Assembly (NCBI GenBank): GCA_964571855.1
Contig: CAZNDO010000016.1
Span: forward strand, 22,277 to 86,276
DNA length: 64,000 bases
Direction: 5' to 3'
From: CAYYFX01 sp964571855
GTDB lineage: Bacteria; ARS69
The position numbers and the translations under genes were made by a program. Shown piece after piece: positions 44,187 to 52,642 of the stretch. How positions within the stretch are numbered: the stretch's first letter is position 1; the number at the start of each line of letters is the position of its first letter. The notes under the pieces were generated by a model, which saw only the letters and a list, made by a program, of their open reading frames with translations, was not told the origin of the DNA and did not search any database.

Positions 44187-45176
44187 CTACTTCGACTCCA
44201 GCTTCTCCACCTTCTGCTGCAGCTTCTTCACCTGCTCCCGCAGCTCGTCGATCGCGCGCTGCGCGCCCTCGTCCGCCTGCATGCGGAACGCGTGCACGCG
44301 ACGGCGCATGTCGTCCCGGTCCTCCGGCGTCCACTGCAGGTCGAAGTCCGGCATGCCGCGGCCCTCGCCGCCGAACCACGCAAGGCCCTCGCGCACCTCC
44401 AGCTCCACCTTGCCGGAGCGCGTCTTGCGGTCCCGCAGCCACGTGACCTCCACCTGGGTCGGCTCGTCGTGCGCGCCCACCGCGCGGCGCAGGTCCGCCG
44501 GATCCGCGATCGCCTCGTCGTCCACCTTCACGATCACGTCGCCGGCCTGCAGTCCGAGCTTCTTGGCCGGGCTGTCGTCCACGACCTCGGCCACGAGCGC
44601 GCCGCCGTCCTTCGCGCCGAAGTACGCGCCCAGCTCGCCGGTCAGCGGCTGCGTGGACACGCCGAGCCAGCCGCGCTCCCGGCCCAGCCGCATCTCTTGG
44701 ACGTGCTCGCGCAGGCGGTCGCGGCGCGGGCGATCGGAAGAGTCGTCATCCGCCGCGCCGATGCGCTCGCGCATCATCGGCCCGCGGCCCGGGCGCTGCG
44801 GCGCCGCGGCCAGGGCCACGTCGGCGGTGCGCGACTTCCCGTCGCGCAGGTAGGTCACCTTCACCGTGTCGCCCGCCTTCGCGCCGCGCACCGCGTCGCG
44901 CAGGTCGGACGGCGTCCCCACGGACGCGTCGCCGAACTTCGTGATGATGTCGCCGTTCGAGAGTCCGGCCTTCGCGGCGGGGCTGTCGTCCTCCACCTGC
45001 GAGAGCAGGACGCCCGTGTCCGGCGCCAGATCCAGCGCCTCCGCCAGCCCGCCCTCGATCCGCTGCATCCGCACGCCCAGGTATCCCGCCTCCGCCTCGT
45101 CCCCCGGCGCCGCGGGCGCCGTCATGGGCGCCGCCGCGAGCAGGGTGGCCGCGGCGTACATCGCAAGCTTCGTCAT
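44187..45176 (-). CDS. Exported protein with two PDZ domains
   Basis: 329 residues with a signal peptide (MTKLAMYAAATLLAAAPMTAPA). Two PDZ domains: YLGVRMQRIEGGLAEALDL...AAKAGLSNGDIITKFGDASV (about 35-120) and WLGVSTQPLTGELGAYFG...AKKLGLQAGDVIVKVDDEAI (about 170-250). No protease domain is present, unlike DegP/DegQ. The C-terminus (RAIDELREQVKKLQQKVEKLESK) is a coiled coil suggesting oligomerisation. ATG 45176 has AAAGGA at good spacing. It probably binds exposed C-termini of envelope proteins, possibly delivering them to the nearby M48 protease (inference from position). Confidence 0.9.
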   Translation of the reverse strand: MTKLAMYAAATLLAAAPMTAPAAPGDEAEAGYLGVRMQRIEGGLAEALDLAPDTGVLLSQVEDDSPAAKAGLSNGDIITKFGDASVGTPSDLRDAVRGAKAGDTVKVTYLRDGKSRTADVALAAAPQRPGRGPMMRERIGAADDDSSDRPRRDRLREHVQEMRLGRERGWLGVSTQPLTGELGAYFGAKDGGALVAEVVDDSPAKKLGLQAGDVIVKVDDEAIADPADLRRAVGAHDEPTQVEVTWLRDRKTRSGKVELEVREGLAWFGGEGRGMPDFDLQWTPEDRDDMRRRVHAFRMQADEGAQRAIDELREQVKKLQQKVEKLESK

Positions 45177-45271
45177 GGTCCGTCCTTTCGAACCCGGTTC
45201 GATCCTTCGGCCTGCCGGCCCGCCCAGGAAACCCGCTGCCTGCCCGAAAGTTCGAGGATTAGAATCCGCGG

Positions 45272-46270
45272 ATGCTCGGCTGCGCCCCGCCCCCGCCGGA
45301 ACCGCCCTCGCCGCCGCTCGCCCTGGCGACGTGGGAGCGCGTTCCCCTCGGCGGGGGCACGCCCGCCGCACCGGCCCTCGTGGCCGCGGCGGATGGCGCA
45401 TTCCTTCTGGCGTGGGAGAGCCGCGACGACGCCGGCTGCGAGCTCCGCATCGCGCGGCGCGCCGCGGACGGCCGCTGGAGCGAACCGGCGCGCCTGGACG
45501 ACGACCCCGCGTCCTCGCCGCTGGAGCCGCAGCTCGCCGCCGGCCCTGCCGGGCGCGTGGTCGCCGCATGGCAATCCGGCGACGACGGCGTCCGCATCCG
45601 CATCTCCCCGGACGGCGGGGCCACGTGGCGGCCGTCCGTGGCCGCGGCCGACGGCGGGCCGGCCTCGCTGCCGGCGGTGGCAGTGGACTCCCGCGGGCGG
45701 GCCGTCGTGGCCTGGGAGGATCGCCGCGACGGTGACCGGGACGTGCGCGTCCGCATCGTCGGGGACGACCACGGGGCTCCCGGCGCCGGCGCGTCCCTTC
45801 GCGCGGACTCGGACCGCGCCGGCGCCGCCAGCTCCTTCCACCCGCGCCTCGCCGTGCCGGCCCCGGACGTGCTCCTCGTGCTGTGGTGGGACGACCGCTC
45901 CGGCCTCTCGGACCTGTTCGTGCGCCGCTCCACCGACGGCGGCGCGGCGTGGGACGGTCCGGAGCTTCGACTGGACCCGGGCCCGCCGGGCGCGTCGGCC
46001 AGCCACGCCGCCCGCTTCGTGGAGGCGGGGCCGAACGCGGTGGAGGTGGCCTGGGAGGAGATCGACCGGGCGGAGGACGCCCGCGTGTACCGTCGCCGCA
46101 GCGCGGACCACGGCGCCACGTGGGAAGCGGCGCAGGAGTCCGCCGCCGGCCTCCCCGATCCCGCGGAGGTCCGCGCGGTGTCGGCGGCCGGGGACACGCT
46201 GCTCGTGCGGGTGCGCCCCGGCCCGGACGGGCCGGAGCTTGCCGCGCTGCTTCGCCGCCAAGTCCGCTAG
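45272..46270 (+). CDS. BNR-repeat (sialidase-like beta-propeller) protein
   Basis: 332 residues. Asp-box/BNR motifs recur: RISPDGGATWRP, RSTDGGAAWDGPEL and RSADHGATWEAA, each followed by a hydrophobic strand, indicating a beta-propeller as in exo-sialidases and other extracellular proteins. No complete sialidase active site (Arg triad) is obvious. The N-terminus is odd: MLGC followed by PPPPEPPSPP looks like the mature end of a lipoprotein without its signal peptide, and an in-frame TAG lies 12 bp upstream of the ATG. A start-site problem or signal loss is possible. The stop overlaps the convergent gene in CTAG. Confidence 0.75.
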   Translation: MLGCAPPPPEPPSPPLALATWERVPLGGGTPAAPALVAAADGAFLLAWESRDDAGCELRIARRAADGRWSEPARLDDDPASSPLEPQLAAGPAGRVVAAWQSGDDGVRIRISPDGGATWRPSVAAADGGPASLPAVAVDSRGRAVVAWEDRRDGDRDVRVRIVGDDHGAPGAGASLRADSDRAGAASSFHPRLAVPAPDVLLVLWWDDRSGLSDLFVRRSTDGGAAWDGPELRLDPGPPGASASHAARFVEAGPNAVEVAWEEIDRAEDARVYRRRSADHGATWEAAQESAAGLPDPAEVRAVSAAGDTLLVRVRPGPDGPELAALLRRQVR

Positions 46271-46551
46271 ATCGCGAGGAGCAGGCCGCCCAGCGCCAGC
46301 ACCAGCCCGCCGATCACGAGCAGCGGGAGCGCCACGACCACGAGCAGCGGCAGGCCCACGAGCGCCAGCGGCAGCAGGACCACCAGCCCGACCAGGGCCG
46401 CCACCAGGGACAGCGGGAAGAAGAGGACGGCGAGGAGCGCGCCGACGAGCCAGAACGCCAGCCGGAAGGGCCACAGCAGCAACGCGAACACCAGCTTCAC
46501 GCAGAGCAGGCCGACCACGACCAGGGCGAGCAGGGCCATGAGCTCGAACAT
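46267..46551 (-). CDS. Small, almost entirely hydrophobic membrane protein
   Basis: 94 residues, nearly all Leu/Val/Ala with short polar breaks, forming two to four membrane segments (MALLALVVVGLLCVKLVFALL, AFWLVGALLAVLFFPLSLVA, LVGLVVLLPLALVGLPLLVVVALPLLVI). No family is recognised with certainty. ATG 46551 has GGGA upstream (TCCGAGGGATCCCCG). It overlaps the convergent BNR gene by 4 nt and is divergent from the gene at 46630 over 78 bp. Confidence 0.65.
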   Translation of the reverse strand: MFELMALLALVVVGLLCVKLVFALLLWPFRLAFWLVGALLAVLFFPLSLVAALVGLVVLLPLALVGLPLLVVVALPLLVIGGLVLALGGLLLAI

Positions 46552-46629
46552 CGGGGATCCCTCCGGGAAAGGGACACCCGGACTACGGAAACCCCCACGC
46601 CCGGGTTGCGGGCAGGCTACCCTCCCGGC

Positions 46630-47247
46630 ATGGACGCTCCCCTCGACCGCGCGAAGCTGCTGAAGGAGCTGGGGTTCGGTCACCCGGAAGCGGCGGAAGC
46701 CGCGCTCTCGGTGCTGATCGCCGCGGGGCTCACGAACGCCCGGAAGAAGGCGGTGGCGGCGTCGAAGCGGTCGCGGGTGGAGGAGGCGCTCGAAGCCGTG
46801 CTCGTCCGCCGCTGCACGCGCTGCGCCGACCTCCCGCCGGCCGACGGCTTCGTGGCCGTGCCGGTGGAGGACCCGTCGTTCTGCGACTTCTGCGGCGGCT
46901 CGTCGAACCGGGCCGCGCTCCGCCGCGCCGCGGACGCCTGCCGCGAGGCCGGCATCGCCCGGGTGCTCGTCGTGGGCGGGGCGCCCGGGGTCCACGCCGC
47001 CCTGCGCGCCCTGTGGCCGCCCGACCTCGAGCTGCGCATCGTGGGGGGCACGGACCGCCACACCCTGTCCGAGGCGGGGGCGAACCTGGGGTGGGCTCAC
47101 GCGGTGCTGATCTGGGCGCCCACCGTGCTCGCCCACCGCGTGAGCGAGCTGTACACGAAGCCGCGCCGGGACCACGTGGTCATGGTGCACCGCCGCGGCG
47201 TGGAAGCGCTCGCGGACGCGCTGGCCCGCTTCGCCGCGGGCCGCTAG
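46630..47247 (+). CDS. Zinc-ribbon protein with DUF2325-like C-terminal domain
   Basis: 205 residues. The N-terminal 60 residues are helical and basic (ARKKAVAASKRSRVEEAL). A CTRC...CDFCGG pair (about residues 61-92) makes a four-cysteine zinc ribbon. The rest, VLVVGGAPGVHAALRALW, LRIVGGTDRHTLSEA and AHAVLIWAPTVLAHRVSELYT, looks like a small Rossmann-type domain similar to DUF2325-type proteins. I cannot assign a function. The ATG at 46630 lacks a strong Shine-Dalgarno. The gene is 21 bp upstream of the enoyl-CoA hydratase and in the same direction. Confidence 0.75.
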   Translation: MDAPLDRAKLLKELGFGHPEAAEAALSVLIAAGLTNARKKAVAASKRSRVEEALEAVLVRRCTRCADLPPADGFVAVPVEDPSFCDFCGGSSNRAALRRAADACREAGIARVLVVGGAPGVHAALRALWPPDLELRIVGGTDRHTLSEAGANLGWAHAVLIWAPTVLAHRVSELYTKPRRDHVVMVHRRGVEALADALARFAAGR

Positions 47248-47268
47248 AGTGACCGCCCGGAGGTCCGC

Positions 47269-48072
47269 ATGAGCTTCGTCGCCCCGCGGGACGTGCTGAC
47301 GGTCGAGATCAAGGACGCGGTGGGCATCGTCACGCTCAACCGTCCGGAAGCGCTGAACGCGGTCACGCCGGAGCTGGCGCACGCGCTGGCGGACACGCTC
47401 GCGGCCACGCCCACGGACGGCAGCATCCGCGCGCTCATGATCACCGGCGCCGGCAAGGCGTTCTGCGCGGGCGGCGACATCCGCGCCATGTCCGCGGCGC
47501 TGGACGCGGACCCGAAGGCGTTCTTCCTCGAGCTGACCGAGCAGCTCCACCGCATCACGTGGTCGCTCCTGCACGCGAAGGTCCCCACGATCGCCGCGGT
47601 GCACGGTCCGGCCGTGGGCTTCGGCGTGGGGCTGGCGCTCTCGTGCGACCTCGTGATCGCGTCGGAGCGCGCCACCTTCCTCATGGCGCACGGCCAGGTG
47701 GGGCAGATCCCCGACGGCGGCGGCTGGTACATGCTGCCGCGCGTGGTGGGTCGCAAGCGCGCGCTGGAGATGTACCTCATGCGCCGGGAACTGGACGCCG
47801 AGCGCGCGCAGGAGTGGGGCATCGTCACCGAGATCCTCCCGGCCGCGAACTTCCGGGAGGTGGCCGCCGGGTTCGCGCGGGAGATCGCGGCCGGTCCCAC
47901 GCTCGCGTACGTGCACGCGAAGCGCCGCCTCGGCGAGGGCTGGAGCCAGGAGCTGCAGCCGTACCTCGAGGAGCAGCGGCGCACGATCGTGGAGCTCGGC
48001 GGCAGCGACGACTTCCGCGAGGGCGTGCGCGCGTTCCTGGAGCGGCGGCGCCCGCAGTTCCGCGGGCGCTGA
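47269..48072 (+). CDS. Enoyl-CoA hydratase/isomerase family protein
   Basis: 267 residues of the crotonase fold. Signatures: VGIVTLNRPEALNAVTPEL, the oxyanion segment ITGAGKAFCAGGDIRAMSA, and AAVHGPAVGFGVGLALSCDLVIASERATFLMAHGQVGQIPDGGG. The second catalytic position (Glu in hydratases, in the region following GQIPDGG) is GGWYMLPR, so a hydratase, isomerase or hydrolase cannot be told apart. The CoA-binding and oxyanion parts are intact. ATG 47269 has GGAGG upstream. It may act in fatty-acid or amino-acid breakdown together with the ETF-QO at 61.6 kb. Confidence 0.92.
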   Translation: MSFVAPRDVLTVEIKDAVGIVTLNRPEALNAVTPELAHALADTLAATPTDGSIRALMITGAGKAFCAGGDIRAMSAALDADPKAFFLELTEQLHRITWSLLHAKVPTIAAVHGPAVGFGVGLALSCDLVIASERATFLMAHGQVGQIPDGGGWYMLPRVVGRKRALEMYLMRRELDAERAQEWGIVTEILPAANFREVAAGFAREIAAGPTLAYVHAKRRLGEGWSQELQPYLEEQRRTIVELGGSDDFREGVRAFLERRRPQFRGR

Positions 48073-48095
48073 CGGCCCGCGGCGCCGTGCGCCGG

Positions 48096-49196
48096 CTACG
48101 CCTCGTCCAGCGCCGCCCCCAGCCGCTCGAGACCGCCGCGCAGCTTCGGCTCGTCGATGCCGAATCCCACGCGGATGCTCCCGGGCACGCCGAAGAACTC
48201 GCCCTCCGCCACCGCCACGCCGCGCTCGCGCAGGATGCGCTCCGCGAAGGCGCGCGTGTCCGGCACGCGATGCAGCCGGACGAAGCCCACGAGCCCGCCG
48301 GCCGGGCGCACCCACGACACGTCCGCGCGCGACGCGATCCACGCGTCCACGATCGCGCGCCCCGCGCCGGCGCGCCGGCGCGCGGCGGCGAGCAGTTCCG
48401 TCCGCCGCGCGAGCACGCGCCGCGCCGCCGCCTGCGACGGCGACGACGCGTTCACCGCCAGGTAGAACGACAGCTCGCGCACCGGCCGCAGCACCGCGGG
48501 GTCCGCGATCACCCAGCCGATGCGCAGTCCGCCGAACCCGTACACCTTCGTGAGGCTTCCTGTCGTGACGAAGCGCGGCGAGATGCGGTGCCCGGGCGTC
48601 GCGTCCACGAAGTCCAGATAGACCTCGTCCAGCAGCACGTGGAAGTCGTGCGCCTCGGCGAGCGCGGCCAGTCCCGCGAGGAACTCCCCGTCCAGGTCCG
48701 CGCCGGTGGGGTTGTGCAGCCGGGTCAACGCCACGGCGCGCACCGGCGGCCCCGGACGCTCCAGCGCCGCGCGCACGTCGTCCAGGCGCGGCTGCCAGCC
48801 GTCCTCGGCGCGCCGCGGCAACCGCTCCACCACCGCGCCGTGGAACCGCGGGATCTCCGCGAGCACGGGATACGTGGGCGTCTCCACGAGCGCGCGATCG
48901 CCCGGGCCGGCCATCGCCGTGAGGGCCGCGTAGTTCGCCAGGCTCGTCCCGTCGGACACGAGGACACCGTCCTCGCGGGCGCCGTAGGCGGCGGCCACCG
49001 CCTCGCGCAGCGCCGCGTAGCCGAAGCGATCGCCCAAAGACGCGCTGCGGCCGGCGGGCAGGTCGTCCGGCGCGGCGAAGAACTCCGCCTCCGCGGCCGG
49101 GCCGGGCGAGGGCGTGCCGCTCGTGCCCAGGTGCCAGGCCGCGCCCTCGCGCGCCTTCGCCCAGTGCATGAACTCGAACGGTGTCGGATTGCGCAC
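48096..49196 (-). CDS. PLP-dependent aminotransferase (class I/II)
   Basis: About 366 residues of fold-type I. Motifs: LGTSGTPSPGP, VSDGTSLANYAALTAMAGPGD (phosphate contact region), HNPTGADLDGEFL (substrate/PLP asparagine), LLDEVYLDF (PLP-contacting Asp/Tyr), TTGSLTKVYGFGGLRIGW (PLP lysine in SLTKVYG) and the C-terminal arginine region SIRVGFGI. GTG 49196 is the best start before the conserved IVRNPTPFEFMHWAK; the Shine-Dalgarno is weak, and the longer in-frame reading would run over the selenoprotein gene on the other strand. The substrate is unknown. Confidence 0.88.
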   Translation of the reverse strand: MRNPTPFEFMHWAKAREGAAWHLGTSGTPSPGPAAEAEFFAAPDDLPAGRSASLGDRFGYAALREAVAAAYGAREDGVLVSDGTSLANYAALTAMAGPGDRALVETPTYPVLAEIPRFHGAVVERLPRRAEDGWQPRLDDVRAALERPGPPVRAVALTRLHNPTGADLDGEFLAGLAALAEAHDFHVLLDEVYLDFVDATPGHRISPRFVTTGSLTKVYGFGGLRIGWVIADPAVLRPVRELSFYLAVNASSPSQAAARRVLARRTELLAAARRRAGAGRAIVDAWIASRADVSWVRPAGGLVGFVRLHRVPDTRAFAERILRERGVAVAEGEFFGVPGSIRVGFGIDEPKLRGGLERLGAALDEA

Positions 49197-49314
49197 GATG
49201 CGGCATTCTACGCCCGGTGCGCGATCCCACGCATCGCGAATCCGCGGCGTGCGCCCCGGCATCGGAGAGGGCGAATCGCGCGAGGCAACGGACCTGCAGC
49301 GAAGGAGCGAGCCC

Positions 49315-49548
49315 GTGAAGGTGTCGATCAAGTTCTGCCGCGAATGACGGTATGACCCCATCGCCGCCGGTCTGGCGGCCGCGATCGAGAAGGAGTTCGG
49401 CGCGAAGTCCGAGTTGATCCCCGGTTCGGGCGGCGTGTTCGACGTGACGGTGGACGGCACGCTGGTGTACTCCAAGGACGCCACCGGCCGGCACATCCGC
49501 GACGACGAGGAGGTCCTCGCCCTGATCCGGGCGCTGCGGGACTCGTGA
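49315..49548 (+). CDS. SelW/Rdx-family selenoprotein (UGA read as selenocysteine at codon 11)
   Basis: A 77-codon gene interrupted by in-frame TGA at 49345-49347. The N-terminus reads VKVSIKFCREU then RYDPIAAGLAAAIEKEF, and the C-terminal part has LIPGSGGVFDVTVDG and LVYSKDATGRHI. Every conserved element of SelW/SelT/SelH-like thioredoxin-fold proteins is in the expected place, including CxxU at residues 8-11. If TGA were a stop, only ten residues would be made. GTG 49315 has GAAGGAG 7 nt upstream and terminates at TGA 49546-49548. A GGUCU-loop hairpin follows the UGA. Likely a thiol redox protein; its target is unknown. Confidence 0.9.
49345..49385 (+). promoter_or_regulatory. Bacterial SECIS element of the SelW-like gene
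   Basis: The UGA (49345-49347) is followed by stem GCCGCC (49363-49368), apical loop GGTCT (49369-49373) and stem GGCGGC (49374-49379), extended by ATC/GAT past a 3-nt bulge. The apical GGUCU matches the loop that SelB recognises in E. coli fdhF, and the distance from UGA to the loop is 21 nt (about 18 in fdhF). Confidence 0.8.
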
Positions 49549-49663
49549 CGGGGCCGGCGCCCCGTTGGGGATTCGCGCGCTCCGCGGCCTTCCGGCGTGG
49601 CCCGCGCGCCGCGCGTGAAGTACCCTCCGGGGTTGGGCTGCCGTCACGCCCCGGGAGGATCCG

Positions 49664-51202
49664 TTGTCGTCCGCCGACCGCATCACGCTGCTCTTCACGG
49701 CCGACCTCCACGGCCGCGTCGGCCCCGTGGACCCCGTCACCGGCGCGCCGTTCCCCGGCGGGATCGCGCGCGCGGCCACGCTGCTGGCGGACGCCAAGCG
49801 CCGCTGCCCGGAGGCCATCTACCTGGACCTCGGCGACCTCGTGCAGGGCACGCCCATGGCCACCCTGCACGCCCGCGAGCGGCCGGGCACCCCGCACCCC
49901 ATGGTCCGCATCCTGGACCGGCTCGGCTGCCGGGCGATGGTCGTGGGCAACCACGACTTCAACTTCGGCCTGCCGTTCCTGGAGTCCATGCGCCAGGCCG
50001 CCGGGTTCCCGGTGCTCGGCGCGAACGTGCTGGGCCCCGGCGGGAAGCCGTACCTGGACCCGTACGTGGGGTTCCGGCGCGGCGGGCGCCGCGTGGCGAT
50101 CCTCGGCATCACGAGCCCGCAGGTGCCGCGCTGGGAGGAGCCCTGGAACTTCGAGGGGCTCACGTTCCGGGACGCGGTGGAGACCGTGCGCGCCTGGGTG
50201 CCGCGGCTGCGCGCGAAGTACGACGCGATCGTCGTGGCCGCGCACATGGGCTGGGAGGGCGTGACCGACGGCGGCCTGGAGGATCCGGTCCCGCCCGAGA
50301 ACGACGTGGCGCGCCTCGTGGACGAGGTGGAGGGGCTGGACGCCGTGCTGATGGGCCATACCCACCGCTTCGACGAGCGCCGCGGCGCCACCGGCACGCT
50401 CGCCGTGCAGGCCGGCTGGGGCGGGCTCGCGCTCGGGGAGCTGGTGCTGGAGTGGCAGCCGGATGCACTCCGCCCGGCCGCGTCCTTCGAGGTCCACCGC
50501 GCGGGGCCGTCCGTGAAGCCGGACTTCGAGGTGATGGAGCTCGCGCGCGAGGCCACGGCGCACGCGGAGGCGCGCATCGCGCAGCCGATCGGCCGCGCGG
50601 CGGCGGCGTTCCGCGTGGAGGACGCGCGCTACCGCGACAACCCGATCCTCACGCTCTTCCACCGCGCGCAGCGGGACGCCTGTGCCACGGACCTCAGCGC
50701 CGCCGCCCTCTTCCGCGCGACCGAGGGACTGGCCGCGGGCCCGATCACGGAGCGCGACCTCTTCCGCATCTACCCCTACGAGAACGACCTCACCGTGGTG
50801 GAACTGACGGTGGAGCAGGTGCGCGCGTACCTGGAGGAGTCCGCGCTGGCGTTCGCGGGCCCCGCCGTGAACGGCGAGCGCCCGCCGATCCACCCGCGCT
50901 TCGGCCTGTACAATCAGGACTCGCTGTCCGGTTGCGAGTACGTGATCGACCCCGCGCGACCGGCCGGATCCCGCATCGTTTCGTTGACATTCGGCGGCGC
51001 GGAGCGGCCGGCCGACGCGCGCCTCACGATGTCCCTGCCGAGCTATCGCGCGCAGGGCGGCGGCGGTTATCTCGCGCTCCGCCACGCCCGCACCGTGCAG
51101 CGCACGGGCCGCGAACTCCGCGGCATCCTGAAGGACTACATCCAGCGCCGCGGGACGATCGAGCCGGACGTGGCGGACAACTGGAGCGTCGTGGGAGCGT
51201 AG
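49664..51202 (+). CDS. 5'-nucleotidase / UshA-family metallophosphoesterase (no signal peptide)
   Basis: 512 residues in two domains. The N-terminal metallophosphatase domain has TADLHGRVGPVD (DxH), DLGDLVQGTPMA (GDxx), GNHDFNFG (GNHD/E), VVAAHMGWEG and MGHTHRFDE (GHxH). The C-terminal domain (residues about 310-512) has YENDLTVVELTVEQVRAYLE and Asn/Tyr-rich substrate-pocket segments of 5'-nucleotidases. UshA/YfkN relatives hydrolyse nucleotides, 2',3'-cyclic nucleotides or UDP-sugars, usually outside the cytosol, yet no signal peptide is visible. TTG 49664 has GGGAGGAT at proper spacing. Confidence 0.9.
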   Translation: MSSADRITLLFTADLHGRVGPVDPVTGAPFPGGIARAATLLADAKRRCPEAIYLDLGDLVQGTPMATLHARERPGTPHPMVRILDRLGCRAMVVGNHDFNFGLPFLESMRQAAGFPVLGANVLGPGGKPYLDPYVGFRRGGRRVAILGITSPQVPRWEEPWNFEGLTFRDAVETVRAWVPRLRAKYDAIVVAAHMGWEGVTDGGLEDPVPPENDVARLVDEVEGLDAVLMGHTHRFDERRGATGTLAVQAGWGGLALGELVLEWQPDALRPAASFEVHRAGPSVKPDFEVMELAREATAHAEARIAQPIGRAAAAFRVEDARYRDNPILTLFHRAQRDACATDLSAAALFRATEGLAAGPITERDLFRIYPYENDLTVVELTVEQVRAYLEESALAFAGPAVNGERPPIHPRFGLYNQDSLSGCEYVIDPARPAGSRIVSLTFGGAERPADARLTMSLPSYRAQGGGGYLALRHARTVQRTGRELRGILKDYIQRRGTIEPDVADNWSVVGA

Positions 51203-51220
51203 CGTCCGTGACGCGTCAGC

Positions 51221-51787
51221 TCACGACCACTTGTCCGGAACGCTCGCCGGGGCGTAGCGGTCCAGGTAGTCCAGCGCGTCGTCCGGCGTGGGCGCCACGT
51301 GCAAGAGCGCGCGGTGCTCCGGCTTCGCGAACTGCCCCTCGATGATGCGGTCCAGGAACGCCGTGAACGGGTCCCAGAAGCCGTGGATGTTCACGAGGCA
51401 CAGCGGGCGCGTGTGCAGTTCCAGCTGGCGGGCGGTGAGGTTCTCCGAGACCTCCTCCAGCGTGCCGAAGCCGCCGGGCAGGGCCACGAAGCCGTCGGAG
51501 TCCCGCAGCATCACCGAGCGGCGCTCCTGCAGGTTCGCCGTGACCACGACCTCGTCGGCCTTGCCGAAGCGCAGGCCGCGCTCGTCGAACGTCCGCGGGA
51601 TGACCGACAGGACGCGACCGCCCGCCGCCTTCACGGACTCCGCCAGCGCCCGCATGGGGCCGGTGTTCCCGCCGCCGTAGACCAGGTTGTTCTTGCGCTC
51701 CCCGATGAGCCGGCCCAGCCGCTCCGCCGCCTCGAAGTAGGCGCGGTCGACCCGGTCCGACGAGGCGCAGTACACGCAGACGTTCAT
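51221..51787 (-). CDS. LOG family protein (cytokinin-riboside phosphoribohydrolase-like)
   Basis: 188 residues, typical length. The start MNVCVYCASSDRVDRAYFEAA, the motif LVYGGGNTGPMRALAESV, and the diagnostic PGGFGTLEEVSENLTARQL are all present. LOG proteins hydrolyse the N-glycosidic bond of nucleoside monophosphates (cytokinin nucleotides or AMP); in most bacteria the physiological substrate is unknown. ATG 51787 has GGGAG 6 nt upstream; a longer in-frame ORF reaches 51898 but lacks conservation. A 10-bp palindrome TGACGCGTCA (51209-51218) sits in the 18-bp gap to the convergent nucleotidase gene. Confidence 0.92.
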   Translation of the reverse strand: MNVCVYCASSDRVDRAYFEAAERLGRLIGERKNNLVYGGGNTGPMRALAESVKAAGGRVLSVIPRTFDERGLRFGKADEVVVTANLQERRSVMLRDSDGFVALPGGFGTLEEVSENLTARQLELHTRPLCLVNIHGFWDPFTAFLDRIIEGQFAKPEHRALLHVAPTPDDALDYLDRYAPASVPDKWS

Positions 51788-52044
51788 GTCGACTCCCGAA
51801 GGGCGCTCGTTCCGTGGGGCGTCCCAGGATATCCCAAAGGATCGGATTCGCCAAAGGGCGGCTGGATCACGGGGCCCGACCTGCGCGAAAGTCCGCAAGG
51901 GACGGCGAAGGGAGCCCGCCGCTGCCCGTTCCGGCCGATCCGGGCCGGGCCGGCCTCCCGCGCCCCCCGGCCGGTTCCGCCGATTCGCGCCAACGAAACG
52001 GCCGCGCCGGACGTCCGAAGGTCGACTGCACGGAAGGAGCCCCG

Positions 52045-52626
52045 ATGGTCACGTCCGCCCCTGGAATCCCGGACACCGCCGGCCCCGTCGCGGTCACGTC
52101 CTCCGGGGACGCGTTCCTGGTGGAGCGCGCCCGCCGGGGGGACCTGGAGGCCTTCGAGGCCCTGTACCGCATGCACGCGGGCCGCGTGCACGCGGTCTGT
52201 CTCCGGCTGGCCGCCGACGAGACGCGCGCGGCCGAGGCCGTGCAGGAGGTCTTCGTGAAGGCCTGGAAGGCGCTGCCCCGCTTCGAAGGCCGCTCCGCGC
52301 TGTCCACCTGGCTGCACCGGATGGCGGTCAACGCGGTGCTGGACTCCCGCCGCGCCACCCTGCGCCGCGGCGAGGTGGCGCTGGAGCCGGACGACTCCCC
52401 GGCGGCGCTCCCGCGGCCCGGCATGGGCGCGCGCGTGGAGGCGGGCGTGGACCTGGAGCGGGCGATCGCCGCGCTGCCCGAGGCGGCGCGCGTGACCTTC
52501 GTCCTGCACGACGTGGAGGGATACCGCCACCGGGAGATCGCCGAGATGACCGGCGCCCCGGAGGGAACATGCCGCGCGCGGCTGCACCAGGCGCGGCGGC
52601 TGCTGCGCGAGCGCCTGAGCGCGTAG
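52045..52626 (+). CDS. ECF-type RNA polymerase sigma factor (second)
   Basis: 193 residues. Region 2: LVERARRGDLEAFEALYRMHAGRVHAVCLRL and AAEAVQEVFVKAWKALPRFEGRSALSTWLHRMAVNAVLD. Region 4: AIAALPEAARVTFVLHDVEGYRHREIAEMTGAPEGTCRARLHQARRLLRERL. ATG 52045 has GGAAGGAG at ideal spacing. Upstream, CCAAC and CGTCC about 17 bp apart (near 51990-52015) resemble an ECF -35/-10 and may be autoregulatory, but the match is loose. It is followed after 16 bp by the anti-sigma-like gene and then a DUF4097 protein, a typical envelope-stress arrangement. Confidence 0.93.
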   Translation: MVTSAPGIPDTAGPVAVTSSGDAFLVERARRGDLEAFEALYRMHAGRVHAVCLRLAADETRAAEAVQEVFVKAWKALPRFEGRSALSTWLHRMAVNAVLDSRRATLRRGEVALEPDDSPAALPRPGMGARVEAGVDLERAIAALPEAARVTFVLHDVEGYRHREIAEMTGAPEGTCRARLHQARRLLRERLSA

Positions 52627-52642
52627 CGGAAAGGAGAGGGCC

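Noticed and set aside
48096..49496. Aminotransferase extended upstream to 49496
   Set aside because: The extension overlaps the SelW-like gene on the other strand and lacks similarity to aminotransferases; the conserved protein begins near 49196.
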